Assembly (NCBI GenBank): GCA_023079485.1
Contig: CM041092.1
Span: 13,157,127 to 13,221,126 of the forward strand
DNA from: Archilochus colubris
Lineage: Eukaryota; Chordata; Aves; Apodiformes; Trochilidae
Direction: 5' to 3'
DNA: 64,000 nt
Part shown: piece by piece, positions 26,601-40,400 of the stretch
How positions within the stretch are numbered: the first letter of the stretch is position 1
Layout of the letters: each line of letters begins with the position of its first letter
Translations under genes and position numbers: made by a program
Notes under the pieces: model-generated
Database searches by the model: none
Told to the model about the DNA's origin: nothing
Seen by the model: the letters and a program-made list of their open reading frames with translations, nothing else

Positions 26601-29600
26601 TTAGGATGGTAGGGAAGGAAGATGAATTGGGGGCAAGGAAATAAACACTCCAGAGTAAGGAAAAATTGTATAGCTTATGATGAATGGGGTTTTTTTTTTT
26701 CTTCTTTTCCTTGTTTGTTTGGTTTTGGGTTTTTTTCCTGCTTACTTTGATTTCGGGGTTGAGTTTTCATGCAGTTTTAATAAGCAGTGTTGAGATGTCG
26801 TCCAGGCTGCTGTAAGCCCATAACAGTATCTCCACTTGGCACCGTCCCAACATCCTGACCCACAGCACCTGACCCACATTTTTCCACAGCTTCAGTCAAG
26901 GCCTATGCACAGGCATCATTTGTGTGAGTTGACAAATGTCAGAGAGGTTTGTAAGCCATGGGATGCAGGTCCAACCCTTCATCATCACACTCCTCCTAGG
27001 CTGTGAATCTGATGTGGTGTGTTCTGTCTGAGGGTTGATTCTTCCAGTCCAGCTTCATAAAGGCAGAGAGGCTCAGCACCTGCAGAGGGCTTTAGGATCA
27101 ACAGTAGAGCTTTTGGGGCATGTAATTTTCTGCAAACACCAGAGTGAGATAGAGTGAATTGTGATCATGGAAGTGGTCTGTGAATTTTCACAATAGGTGG
27201 GAGACTCATAACCAGGTGACAAAATGTCCAATAAACATGTTTTTTAGATGCTGGGATATTGAGCAGGATATGGCTTTGATCACATGAAAGTTAAAACACT
27301 AAATCAGGGTATATTTAGAAAAAGAAAAATCAGGGAAAATAGCTTGTTTTTTTCAGATGGAAGGCATCAAGTGGGCCTGTTTGTATCAGCTGCACTTCTG
27401 TACTTGGTTATTCAGGCTACAGGCATCAATAATTATATGGTCTCCAGAAAGGACATAATGACATCTGTTGCCTCTGATAATTCTCAGCATCAGGGTTTTC
27501 ACTTTGTCAGATAAAAGCACTAGGATTTTGAATGAAACCCCCTAAAGTTGTCACCAAATTCACTCACAAGTTAACTTGTTATCAGACCCCTTCCCCATTC
27601 CCAATGGTATTCATGAAGAAACCTTCAGCTTTACTGGGGCTTGGAAGTGGCTTTGTGAAAACAGTACAGAGGGACTCTGCAGTGTCAAGGCAGTGAGAAT
27701 GTTGCAGGAATTCAGCATAAAGGGTTTATATGAAAGTGTGGAAAGGCTGTGCTTGAATGAGCTGACTGCTGTTGCTGTGTTCAGTGGAATATTTGATGGA
27801 GTTACCTCTTGTGTTAAAGCTCTAGAAGAATGACTTTTTGAGTCTTGAATGCAGCTGTTGCATAAGTGGCAGTGAGCTGATGAGGTCTGTGTTATCCAGC
27901 CTCTCTGTGGTCTACATTTAAATTGATTTCCCTCTACAGTTCTGATCTGGACTGCTGCTTTCACACCTTTTTTTTTTTTCCCCTTTGAATTCTCAAAGCA
28001 GCTTGGTGAAAAAGATTTGCCATCCTGGCTTTCACCACACTGGCTGCACAAAAAGCTTAGGTTGACTTTTAGTGTTGAAACTTCCTCGTCATTTTAAGTA
28101 GGTAGCCTAGCCTTGAGAGAAGCAATTTGCTTTGAGGACTGGGAGCAGAAAGCAGGGATAATAATGACGAGGACTGGGCCAGATCTTGAAAGAATAAGGG
28201 AAAGAAACTGCAGCTAAACTTCAGAGGAAGAAAGAGCAAATCTTATTTGGCAAGTGGTACTGTGATAATTGTGTGATCAGTGAAGAAGGAAGGCAAGGCC
28301 TTCCTTCCAGCCTGTAAAGCTGATGAATTTGCATCCCTAGTTTGTCGCCAGTATTCACACCAGGGGCATGCACAGATATGAAACTGAAGGGATTTGGTCT
28401 ACCCAGAAACTTCCCTATGTTCCCTTATGGATTCCTTTGTGCCCTTCAGCAAAATCATGTCATTTCTGTTTGCCTCAGTTTCCCCTCCTTTAACAAACTT
28501 TCTGGTTGGTAATAAATTAGCTAAAGCTGTCAAGTATGTTGAATATGCAGAACAAGCATCAGGTGGAAGGGAGATTATTTCCAAACGTATTTCACAGTTT
28601 ATGCCCAACGACTCTTCCCATATAATCTTGTTTATTGCCAGACATTGAAACGGTGCAATTTTCCTTTAAATTGTGAGATGTGAATGAAGTGGCTGAGGAG
28701 CCAGCAATTTTAGATTTCTTTTTGTAATCTACTTACGCTCACTTGTGCTGGATACTGCTGTCTGTGGAAAATCTTGGTGACACTCTTCCTGGGTTAGTGC
28801 AGTCTCCAATCAACAGTATCATCACCACTAAAAAGTGGTGTTTCCATGCAATCAAATTAACATTGCAGGCTAAAGATGACAGGTGTGACAGAGACTTTAA
28901 TTTCTATGTATTTGAAAACCTGAAAGTTCCCTCGTTTGCTTGCAAAGTCGACCTGCTTTAGAAACAGGAACAAAAGGATTTTCATAGCATCCTGTCCTTG
29001 AAAGCCTCTGAAACTCCACTTCTGCAGTCACACTTTTCCTACTTTTATTTAATTGAAACTATTTTTAATATGTGATGGTATTTATTTGACTATTTCTTGT
29101 GCTAAGAGTCCCAGCAAGACTGTATCAGCCTCTAACCAGTAATTAGGTTCAACCCCGAAAAAACTGGGATACAGAAGTTGGGAGAGTAATGGAAAAGACA
29201 AACAGTGCAAAGCACAACATTGCCCACTGCTTGATGGCAATACACAGCTTGCAAGAACCTCCCTGTTCCAGTGCTGCCCTTACAGCAGTTTTTGAGAGCA
29301 TTGCAAACCATGTTTTAGGCTGTCATTTAGAAGAAGAGTTCCCAGAGCTGGGGCAAGGTATTTTCTCTGTGATGTATATGGAAAAAGTAGTAATCAGAGC
29401 AGCTGTCCTGCCCTCTGCTCACTGCAGTGCTCTTGTTATTGCCAGATGCATCGTTGGAGATTTTACAGCTGTCTGGCTGTGCTGAGCCTTTTACCTCATC
29501 AGGGACAGAGATGGGCCATATAGTAATGTGTATTGATCCGTGTCCCAAAATGTGGTTTATGTCTTAGATTTCTGTGCTGACCTATAGCAAGAGAAAAACA

Positions 29601-30043
29601 GACTGTTACAGGCCAGTCTCCCACATGCAGATACAGCTTCTAAATGAGAGATGACAAGCCTTTAAGGCTGAATGGATGATGGCTGAGATGTAGTAACTGT
29701 CCATAACTGAGTGGATATGTATGCTTAAGCCTTCCACAAATCTAAGGTAAAATGAGTTAGCTTGAAGATCAATAAAAGATCTTAAGAGCACTCACTTGAT
29801 AGTTGATGATGGATCTTCTGCATGTGCCTAAGCCCCTCAGGCTTGGGGCAGCAGTGTACTGCCAAACAAACATGTTCCCCCAGCCTGAGAGGGGCAAAGG
29901 CAGCTGGCAGTGAAGAGGATTTGTTGCCTCTTGGCTTAGTTGCACAAGTTACCTGATGTAAGTCCTGAAGTGCACTGGGAAGAGGAGAGCTTGTTCTTAA
30001 ATAGACCAGGAAGGCAGTCTCGGAATTTACCTAAATTTGGTTT

Positions 30044-30211
30044 CAGTGGGGGGTTTTTTGTTTGTTTGTTGGGTTTTTTTGTTTGTTTTGTTTTTGTTGT
30101 TGTTTTATCTCTTTCTTTGTTTTGTTTGGTTTGGTTTTATTTATTTGGTTGGTTGGTTTTCTTGTATTGATGGCTTTTATTTGTTTGTTTGGTTGTTTTT
30201 TTTCCCTGGAA
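30044..30211. repeat. (TTTG)n / T-rich low-complexity tract
   Basis: About 170 bases of G and T (GTTTGTTTGTTGGG, TTTGGTTTGGTT, TTGGTTGGTTGG and similar) with very few A or C. The open frames across it translate only to F, L, V, W, C and G and are artefacts of the repeat. Confidence 0.85.
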
Positions 30212-33200
30212 AAAAGTCTACTGTACTCCTGTTATTGAACAGGAAAAGCTTTTTGCACTCAGTTGATGATAAAGTGTAAAATTGGAGGAGATAAAATGCT
30301 CACAGAGGCTCCTTGCTCTCTTAAAAATAACTCTTCTTCTTCCAGCTGTAAGTGCTGGTGATCATTACTGCTGTTGTTCCTTCCCTTGACAAGAGAGGAT
30401 GTAGGTGGCCAAACCCTGGGTCTGGAGAGAGGGAAGTGGTTGTTGACCTGACCCAGGAACTGTAAGAACTGAGGATTTCACTTTTTCACCACAGTTAACC
30501 AATGAAGGGACAGGGAGCCTGTCCTACTGGGGGAGCCAGCAAGAGGTGGGTTAGAAGTGCAGAGCAGAGTCCCTCTTCCTCGCTGCATTCAGATGTTGAG
30601 GAATGGGCTGCTACTGTCCCGGTCCACAGAAGCTGCAGCAACATCAGTACCAGCACTTTGTCCAGTCTAAAAGTAGCGAGATTTCTTGGTAAGGGCACCA
30701 TCACACAGTCCACAGCTGGCTAATGTCTGGAATAAAGTTGATTTGAAGGGTCTCAGCTCAGATTTTCAAGCAGAGTTTAATATGTACCTTGTATGCCCAC
30801 AGACACACTGGGTCATGTCATGTGTCAGCACTGCAGCAGTGAAGTCACTGAAGTTCTCAACAGCAGTTTGATGGAGTACATGATGTTGTTCTTTTTCCTC
30901 ATTAACTAACAAATTAAAATTTCTGTGACTTTCCCATCCCCTCCTCAGGAGATACAGTCTAAAGCAGTTCTGCTGTACAGGTTTTTAAAATTTTGTTCAT
31001 CACTAGGGCTGTGAGAAATATCCCCACACATCCATTTGGGCTTTGAGGGTTTCTTTTTGTTTCCTCTTCCTCCCTGTAGCAATACGAGACAGTTTCAACT
31101 TCAGCTGTATTAGAAGTGAGTAATTCTCTTAATGCTGGAAAGTATAAGGTATATTTTATGAGGTATCTTATGGAACTGATGGGGGAAAATAAATAATAAC
31201 AATATTAATTTAAAAAAAAATAGTGTTATCCAAGCTGAAAGTCTTGCAAAGATAAACAAATCAGTAAAAGGTGCATTTTGCTTATGATAGAGTAATTTTA
31301 TGAGTCATAATTTTTCAGAGGAACTGAAGCTATCATCATTATCAACTAATAGCTTTAAGAATGACTTATCTAACTTGGTATTGCTTATGGTATTTCTGGA
31401 GTGTGAAAGAATTTTAAATTTTCTGTAAGGAACTGATGCTGCCTAAAGGACAGTGGAATAAATGAACCAGAGCATTTTAAGTGTTATCCTCTCAGAGGAA
31501 AAGAAACAAACATCGTTCACAAAATGCATAAGGGTGTATGCACTCTATTGCTTCTGGAGTATCATCTGTGTTATTCTTTCTGACTCACATTAAATCTTCA
31601 GCAGAAGGGCAGTATTAATGATGGATCAGATTCTCTTTTCTTGCCTTGAAGAGCCACATGTAATATCAAAGGGCTTGTTGCCCTGGGGCTAGCTGATCTC
31701 CCCTGCAAAAGAGCTGGGGGAAAGTACAGTGATATCCAAAGAGATATGAAAATAACTGCATTTTCTGCATTATTTAATGAAAGTGAGCCAAAAGAAATTG
31801 TTTAGCCTTGTAAAGAATTTTTTATTTCATTTTGGAGAAAGTAATATACTTTGTTCTGCCTCTTTGTTTGGTTGTTTTTTGTTGGTTTTTTTTTTTTTTA
31901 TATATATAATTTTTGAGCATCTGCTAAATAGAAAACTTAAAGAAAAACAAGAAAGGATGTTAAGTTTCCATTTAAGAAGTTAACCTGATAGAAGCATACT
32001 TAGATATCAAAACAAGGCTGGTTGATTTAGGATGAAATGTTAATATTTGAAAATGAAGTTTTGAAAATGTGACCAGTGATCACCTGGATCTGCCTCAAAG
32101 CCCCTCCTGCTGTCTTGATTCCACTGAACTGGGCTCAGGTTAAATTTTTATTCAATGTAAATCTGCTTGGCAAATTTGCCATTTGCTGAGGAAATCAAAC
32201 TAATAGAAAAAAGGAAGTGGCTTCCTTTTAATCACTTCTCATTCCCCTGAGGTAGGGCAGAGATGGCAGTAATTATTCTGAGAGCAAGGTAAGTCAGCCA
32301 CTGCTGGACTGCTGTCACTCGTGGGTGTCTGGCAAGGTTTCTAGAGGACTGAAGATTTCTTCAGCTGGAGATTTCTGGGACTGCTCAGTACTCTGCTTCT
32401 ACTGCTGCACAAGCTCTCACCAAACCTGTGAGGAGAGGTGGGAAAATGCAGCTATATGGGGATGATGGGAGGCTCTATCACTGTCCCCAAGGGCAGACTG
32501 TAAGGCTCCTTTGTGGAGGCAGTGGAGCTGCTTCTATAAAGAAAAGTGCATCTGGGTGATGTTGAAGTGCACCTGAATGAGAGCTGAATAAGTACAGAGC
32601 TGTGCTCCTATGCAAGGAAATGAAAACCTATCCTGCACACTTCCTATGTTGATTTGATAAAATAATGGTGTTTTTCTCTTTTATATTTTAATAAGGACAA
32701 AATGTTTGGTTTTACACTGGTGGGACAAGATTATTTCAATTTTGGTTTCAATTTTGCTAACTCTAAATAGTTATCATGTAACTGAAGATTGTCCTGTTTG
32801 TTTTCATTCACATTTTTAAAGTTTTTTCAAGTCCATATTCTATAATGAAGTTGTAATCAACTATATATATTTAGAAAATACATATAGCTTAAATTAAAAC
32901 AACATCTTCTTCAATCACAGTTGAAATCAATATTCAAATGAAGCAGAAAAATTTTCAAATTAGCTTTATTTTTAAGGAACTGCAGATTTGGAACAAATCA
33001 CATTTGAAATGATAGAACTGTGCGTGTGCTGAAAGTTTTGCATTTCTACTAGCCCTGTGCTTTTATAAGTCAAAATCAGATTTGCCTGTATCTTAGTTCT
33101 GACCAATGCACAATAATTCAAATAGACAATTATTGCTGCAAAGCAGTGGAGGTTTGAGCACAAAATACATGGATAATTTCCAGACAGAGCAGGATGTTAA

Positions 33201-33629
33201 TCAGTTACCCCAATCACTGCTGGAGTCTTTTTTAGGAAGTGTCATTTGAAACCCTGAACATGACTTAAACAGTCTCAGTGGAAAATAAATAAAATAATTT
33301 CATCCAAAGTAGAGGTGAAAAGCTGACTGCATCCTCAAGGGCACAGATGGGCTGAGCCCAGAGGTGTTCTGGTGCTTTGCAGCAGGGCTGGGGATAATGC
33401 CTATGAGAAGCTTCTGGGAATATGTGCCAGCTCTCCAGCATTTTTTCAGAGAAGAAAGGATGGCAGTCAAGGGCACAGTCAGGAACAGTACTGCAGTCAC
33501 AAACATTGACAACAACTGAACTCACTGGATTGCTGGCCACCCTTTGGCAGGCAGGGCATTTTGATTGCACCTCAAATATAAAGAATTCTTGAGCAGAGGT
33601 ATCATCTGATACCTCTCCTGGCACTGAGA

Positions 33630-34751
33630 AGAGGTTTATCTACCTGGACCTGTGCAAAGCATTCAACACTGTACCACACAACACTCTGCTCTCTCAACTG
33701 GAATGATATGGATTAAGTGGATCAATTACTCATTGGCTAAGGAACTAGCTGGATGGCTGCACCCAAAGAGTTGTGATCAGTGACTCAGTGTCCAAATGGA
33801 GACATGTGACAAGTGGTGTCCCTCACTGACCAGTCTTATTTAACATCTTTGTTGGAGACATGGATAGTGGAATCAAGTGCACTCTCAGCAAGCTTGCTGA
33901 TGACACAAAACTGTGTGAAGTCAACATGTTGGAGGGACAGGATGCCATCCACAGGGACCCTGACAGGTTTGAAAAGGCTTGTGGAAACTGCATGAAGTTC
34001 AACAAGGCCAAGTAGAAGGTTCTGCACCTGGGTCGAGGCAATCCCATGCACAAATACAGGTTGTGAGGAGAAAGGATTGAGGGCAGCCCTGAGGAGAAGG
34101 ACTTGGGGGTGGTGGTGGACCAGAAGCTTAATGTGAGCCATCGATGTGTGCTTGCAGCCCAGAAAGCCAACCATGTCCTGGGCTGCATCAACAGAATCAT
34201 AGACAGCTGGTCAAGGGAGGTGATTCTCCCACTCTGCTCTGCTCTTGTGAGACCCCACCTGTGTCCAGTTCTGGAGTCACCAACATAAGAAGGACATTGA
34301 GATCCTTGACCATGTCCAGAGGAGAGGCACTAAAAGAATCAGAAGGCTGGAGCACCTCTCCTGAGAACACAGGCTGAGGAAATTGGGGTTGTTCAGCCTG
34401 GAGAAGAGGACTTTATAGCAGCTTTCCTATACCTGAAGGTATACCCTATTGGGGTAGGGCTTTTTGCAGAGGTGTGTAGCAAGAGGACAAGGGGCAATGG
34501 TTTAAAACTTGAAGAGAGGAGATTTAGAATTTATATTAGGAGGAAATTCTTTACTGTGAGGGTGGTGAAACACTGGGCCAGGTTGCCCAGGGTAGTTGTG
34601 GTTGCCTCCTCCCTGGAAGTCTTCAAGGCCAGGTTGGATGGGGCCTTCAGTGACCTGTTCTAGTGGTATGAGTCCCTGCCCCTGGCAGAGAGGTTGGAAC
34701 TAGATGATCTTTAAGGTCCCTTCCAACTTTAGTGATTCTATGATTCTATGA
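33630..34751 (+). mobile_element. CR1 LINE, reverse-transcriptase core to 3' end (degraded)
   Basis: The copy starts within ORF2 (IYLDLCKAFNTVPHN), passes through FNIFVGDMDSGIKCTLS and KLADDTKLC (the ADD catalytic aspartates of the reverse transcriptase at 33896-33904), and continues to the C-terminal blocks ALVRPHL, HWARLPRVVV and LDGAFSDLF. It ends with the CR1 3' UTR (GAACTAGATGATCTTTAAGG) and a GATTCTATGATTCTATGATC tail. Several frameshifts and stops break the frame (for example TGA shortly before VLFNIF), so no active protein can be made. This is the longest uninterrupted CR1 copy in the window and is 5'-truncated at about 33630. Confidence 0.95.
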
Positions 34752-37028
34752 TCATGGGAGCCATTATGTATTATTTAAAAAAAAAGTGCAGAAAATCAGC
34801 AGCTTGCCCCTTAGTGCTTCCCTCCTCCTCTCCCTGCTGCTGCAAACTCACAGCTAGAAAGTTCATCATGGAATGCATCCATCTCAAGTCATTCAGCCAC
34901 AATGAAGGGCTTCACCACATGGCTGGGACTGCAAGACAAGCTGAATTCCAGGATCATTGATTCCTTTCTCAGCGGATCTTTTAAAACTCTGCAACCCGAA
35001 GTGATTTGTTCTCACTTGTGAATGAGAATAAGAGGCTCTTCTGCAGAATTACTCATTGATTGATCTCCCGGTGCTTTGTAAAGGTGGTCAGCATTAGCTC
35101 TTTTTGACAGATGGGGAAGGAGGGATGGTTTTGCCCAAGGCACTTCTCAGGGTAGTGATAAGGAAGGGAGCTGTAATTCCTGCCAGTACCTGTACCTTAT
35201 GCTCTGCTACTTTTGTTTCCCAAAAATTACTTCCTAAAAATGAAGGCCGCATATTTATGAGCATCATCTCCTTGTGCATGTTTTCATATTTGTGGCTGGA
35301 CCCATGCCAGAAGGATACGAGTGCTCATGTGACTTCTTTTTCACTGTTTTGGACTCCAGAAGTCCAAGACAGACTTCAAATGTTTGCCTAATCTGTGATC
35401 TTCTGAACCAAACCCACCAGGCTTAAAGAAGCAATGTTATTTTCTTAATCCATTTCAGATCCTTGTCTAGTTAAGGAAGCATACTGAAGAGTTTAGAGGT
35501 GAACATACCCATTTCATACCTAAGAGATGCTTCTTCCAAATAAGATTAATTACTGGTGAGATAATTGGAAAAGATACTGCATATGGACACAAAGCACTTT
35601 AGGATAAATTAACCAGTTTATGGCAGCGTAATAACCCAGCATTCATCTGCTCACATTGCAGTGCTGCAAGGAAAGGCATTGCGTAGAAAAGGGCATGTAT
35701 CTTCAGGGGGACTGAAAATTTATCCTCTAGGATACAGAGATATTTCAAAGTTCCTTTAAAAGATCACTCTGTTCTAGAGATAAGAAAATTGCAACTTCTA
35801 CATGCAATTTGTTTATGAAATACAGTAGCGGGGAGCATCACAGAGGAAAAATATTTATGCAAATGGATTAGGACATTGGAGATGATTCAAGTAAATGTCT
35901 TTTTTCCTATTCAGCTTAATTAACTTCAAACTAAATGAATTCTTATTCTTGTACTGGAAGGAAAATGAAACCCGTGTCAAGAGAAAATCTCCAGTATGCA
36001 ACTACTTGGTATATCCCAATTTTGGATATTGCAAAAGCACAAAATTTTTGCTCACTAAATTTTAAAAGCTTTCTGAATTCTTAGAATTATAGCAGTTATA
36101 TTCTTAGAATTTTAGAGTTGTAAATGATGTATGAAATGAAATGTGCCTCTCAACACAAACAACATACAGTGCAAGAGCTCTGGAATTACTATTATTATGT
36201 ATTATTTGCAGTAATATTTTGATCAGACACTAAGATAAATAAATAAATAAATAACAATACCAACCAAGATAAAAAAATTCAGTGAAAAGAAGAAAATATG
36301 GAGAAGTTTTAAAGTACTCAGTTTATCAGTAGTGAAAATCTGCAGTAAATTTGTTTACTGAAGTAAAATGTTTTCAGCTTCTTTGCTTCTTGTTTCCATT
36401 CTCTGATCCCTATAGACAGAAATTCTTTCTGGACAAAAGGATTCTTATACACAGGTCCAAGTCCTCTTTTTTCATATTCCTGCATTTAGTATAATTAAAG
36501 GGTTTTACAAAGATGTGTCAGGCTGAATCCAAACAACTTCATCTGGACACACTACTCCAAAATATGAGTGACCAGATGTACTTTGACTGCACTCATTATA
36601 ATTGGATGTAAAGTCTAAAGTCTGATTTATGATTCCCAGCTGACCCTCACTGGTAAAGTCTTCCTCCAACTTGTTATTAAAACTTATAATAAAAACATTT
36701 TAATAGCCTTTAAAGAGCTTTCCTCAAGTACTTCTACCTTGGTCATTTCCTCTAAGGAAAACTACTCATTATACAAATTTGCAATAATATGCTGAAGAAA
36801 TACCACAGCATTATTAAAATCCAGATTACTAGCTCAGAGACTGCTCCAGGGCCTCAGGTTGCTATTGGAATTAATTTTCATGTAAACATCATTGTAAAGA
36901 TACAATACTACATGTGGAGAAAAATGTTTCTGCAGAACACTAGTTATTGCCCAACTTTCACTCAAGATTCAGTTTTCACATTGTTTAAAATTAATTGGAA
37001 GGAGACAAAATTATTTTATCTTGCTTCA
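34752..37028. other. Non-coding DNA, no gene recognised
   Basis: Unique-looking AT-rich sequence with a short (AAAT)n repeat at 36234-36254. No exon or RNA gene could be supported. Confidence 0.55.
36234..36254. repeat. (AAAT)n microsatellite
   Basis: About five perfect ATAA tetramers in a row. Confidence 0.85.
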
Positions 37029-37403
37029 CTCTTCTCTCTTCTCTTTTCTCTTTTTTCCCTCTCCTCTCCTCTCCTCTCCTCTCCTCTCCTCTCCTCTCCT
37101 CTCCTCTCCTCTCCTCTCCTCTCCTCTCCTCTCCTCTCCTCTCCCTCTCCTCTCCCTCTCCCTCTCCTTTCTCTCCCTCTCCTCTCCTCTCCTCTCCTCT
37201 CCTCTCCTCTCCTCTCCCTCTCCTCCTCTCCCTCTCCTCTCCCTCTCCTCTCCTCTCCTCTCTCCTCTCTCTCCTCTCTCTCTCCTCTCCTCTCCTCTCT
37301 CCTCTCCTCTCCTCTCCTCTCCTCTCCTCTCCTCTCCTCTCCTCTCCTCTCCTCTCCTCTCCTCTCCTCTCCTCTTTTTTTCTCTCTTCTCCCTCTCCCT
37401 CTC
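37029..37403. repeat. 375-nt pure pyrimidine tract, (CTCCT)n microsatellite
   Basis: Every base from 37029 to 37403 is C or T on the plus strand. The body is two long arrays of CTCCT (about 37058-37143 and 37299-37374) joined by degenerate CCCTCT, CTCTC and CTCCTCTC variants, with T-rich edges. The minus strand is therefore a pure purine (GGAGA)n run. Such mirror-like homopurine-homopyrimidine DNA is known to favour triplex (H-DNA) formation and length instability. Because five bases times three gives fifteen, all three frames stay open and yield artificial ORFs up to about 212 codons of L, S and P (or E, R and G on the other strand); these are not genes. Confidence 0.97.
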
Positions 37404-40400
37404 GTCTCTTTCTCTGAATGTCAGTAATGCCTTCAGTAGCATGTGTAATGCATCATATGTATGTTATCTAATCCTCCCTGCAGTGGAAAAATGTATTCAC
37501 TACTGTTCCATTCTGGTCTTTTTCAAAGCCAGTTAATACATATTGATAAACTTGAATTTTTGTGAAAGGCAAAGACAAGAAAAGCTCTTAAACAAGGAAG
37601 TTTTTCTCTCTTTGTATCTGAATTGTCACATCCTTGGTTTCCAGCATAGTTGGAGTAGACATAGACAGACTAAAGTCACTTGGTGGAAATAAGGTGAGGT
37701 TTTTTTAGGTATGATTTTTATTTTCTTTTTGGAGTAGAGACTGATTGACCTGCAGGTACAGGTTCATAACATTGAACCACTCAGCTTACAGAGACTTTGC
37801 AGAAAACCATGGCATGTTTTGCATTTCGGGGTGTGCTTTTTTCAAAAGCCTGAAGGGCTGGAAAAATTAACCTCAGTGATCAAACACATACCAGCTGTGT
37901 GTATGTTAGCTATTCAATTCAACTTTGATCAGCCAAATTTTGCTGGACTGCTCTGAAACTTTACTAAAATTTTCCTGAAATCTTTGCATGTTTGTGAAGG
38001 ACAAAACGCTTATTGAAGTCTCTACCATGCCTACAGTTCACAGAGAATGGTTTACAGAGAGAGGAGATCAGGGATCTGAGTAACTGAGGTTTCCTAGTAA
38101 TGCTGAAACCTTTCAAAGATGAATACAGACATTTTAGGATCTGATATGGTGTGCAAAGGCAAGCTGCATGATCCCTGGTTTGTGTAACTTACAAATATTG
38201 TGTAATGGTTCAGATGCCATTGGATTCTTATGCACAAGGCATTTGATCTATAAAACATATGGCATTTTAAAATATTGATCTCTTCTGTGCCAGTGAGTAA
38301 GAGATATTAGTGTAGCATGGGATTCCATTTGTAACACTGGGATTAAAGGCAAAGAAGTGGAAAATTGGAGTAGACCTGAATTCCTGTGAAGTGAAAAGTA
38401 CAGCTGGCAGTATGAGTAAAGCAGGAGAATAACAAACAGTAGCAAGTATTATTTGGAATAATTTTTTTAAAATCACATAACAGCTATTGAGGTAACAGAG
38501 TAACTGTATCCAAACAAATGTTTTATATCAGGTTACTTTTAATATTACTGGTAATGTAAAGTTACACCATGGTGAGACACAAAAGAATGGGACAAAGCAC
38601 AGAGTAATACCAAACAGGAAACTAACAAACTTTTACTCTAAAGCAAAAATTATCTATATTTTGAAGTACCACTTGATCTGAGTCTTTAACTCTTGATCTG
38701 AGTTCCATGGAATATACCTTTCTGCAGTGAACAAAACAAAACTAAAGACCTCCCCAAACTTTTGTTCAACTGGTCAATTGATTAACACTGGGATTATATA
38801 TTTATCTCTTCTCCCCACCACCCTCTATTGTCCGTTTTTTTCTTTGATGGAAGTGTGGCATAGTTGGAAAGAACTTCTAGAAATAAGAAATTCTAAACAT
38901 ACCCATTGCTCTGGACACTTTTTCTTCCTTTTTCTTTTCTTTTCCCAGTTAGCCTGTTGTTGAGACTGATAAGTTGTGTTTCACAATCATATCACTTTTA
39001 GGAAGGCACTCAGTCCTTGTCTGAAGCTATTAAAATGTGGAAACTCAATCAGCAGAGTTTAATTAAAAAAAAAACAAACCAAATCAAAAAACTGGAAGCC
39101 AGGGATTCTTGTTGTGCTTTTTTGTGATAGATTTGAGTACTTTACTAGATGATATTTTCTCTCTTTGAAGGCACTTCTACATTGTAATTAGGTAACTATT
39201 GATCTTTTTTGATGAGTAGATTGAGCTCTTTAAGTCTTTTATTATGAACTTTTTTCAGCCCTAAAATCATTTGAATTTTTAAAGGTGACAAAAGGTTAGC
39301 AGAACCCTGGTAAAAAGTCATATCTCTTTTCTCCACAGAACCTGACAGTACTATCTTTATTTCCATAACAGTGCAAGGTGGACTGCTTTTAAAAGAATTT
39401 AGCCATTAACATTAACATGAAATATAATGCCCCACTGACACAGAGAATGATGTAGTTTTTGCATGTAGTTTAACTTTGTTCTGTTGTAACTAATGGAACT
39501 CTTCCCAACAGTTTCAGCAGCAGCAGAATTAAACCAGTATCAAGCAGTTCTGAAACTCCAAATTCAGAGAGAATTTCTGTTCTAAGATCCTAGGGGAAAT
39601 GTGGCAGGTCAGATGCAGTTTCATAGTAGCTTGTGTGAATAATTTTAATGGCAATCACTCTACTGGAAACCTCAAACAAAATTACCTTCTCTGCAATCTC
39701 TAGCCCCGACTCCTGATTAAAAAGCTGTTATAGGGATGAAAAATATTGCCCTTTTTTTAGCTGGTTTTGGATCTGACTCTGGTTTTGAGAATTAAATGTG
39801 TGGAGAGCCAAATAGAGCACAAAGGTCTTGGTATCTTAGATAGGCCCCTCAACATATTCTATGGGTATGGCAGGGATAAATAGCCCAGATATATACACCC
39901 AGGGATATGAGGATTCATTCTCTCTGCTGCCAGCTGCATTAGGGGAAGTCGGTGGATCCTATTTATTTGAATAGGAACAAGACTAAGCCCCACAGGTTTC
40001 CACTCTTAAAAAACAGCTTAGTTGAAGGTTTTAGTGGAAGCGCTTTTTTGAGGAAAAACTAAACTAATCTAGACACCTCCCATTTTCCAAAAATAATAAA
40101 AAGCTCAGAGACAGGCTTTTGCTTCAGAGAGGGGATGTCAAAAAAAATGGAGCCCCCAGGCAGTGCATGTCTGGCAGCTCCCTGTTCCTCTGTATCTCTG
40201 CTGAGCCTGGGGAAAGTGTTACTGTCTTGCATGTGATTAGTGGTGTCAGCTTTTGGAAGAAGTTTTGAATTTGTTCTAAACCATATTGGGAAGCCACAGA
40301 AGTTTGTCAAAGGCAGTGTGTGCATGTGTGTGTGTGACTGTGCACCTCTGCCAGTGACTGGGCTGCGGTGGCAAGCGAGAAAGATAAACCCCTGAAATAG

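Larger units (their letters stand above)
21838..33629. other. Non-coding DNA, no gene recognised
   Basis: No supported gene. Low-complexity items include a CA repeat at 23632-23646, ATT repeats around 26355-26402, a T/G-rich tract around 26690-26760, a (TTTG)n tract at 30044-30211 and a T run near 31884-31898. Open frames at 27576-27833 (+), 27611-28051 (-), 29189-29485 (+) and 33265-33624 (-) have no recognisable domain and I do not call them genes. Confidence 0.55.

Noticed and set aside
27576..28051. Overlapping ORFs on both strands (85 codons + and 146 codons -)
   Set aside because: I could not match either product to a family, and open frames on both strands of the same segment more likely reflect composition.
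29189..29485. 98-codon ORF (+) with a fairly balanced composition
   Set aside because: It looked protein-like at first but contains no motif I recognise and no splice context. Insufficient to call a gene.
36789..37536. Overlapping ORFs of 138-212 codons on both strands around 37 kb
   Set aside because: They are produced by the CTCCT pentamer array, which stays open in every frame; the products are only L/S/P or E/R/G repeats.
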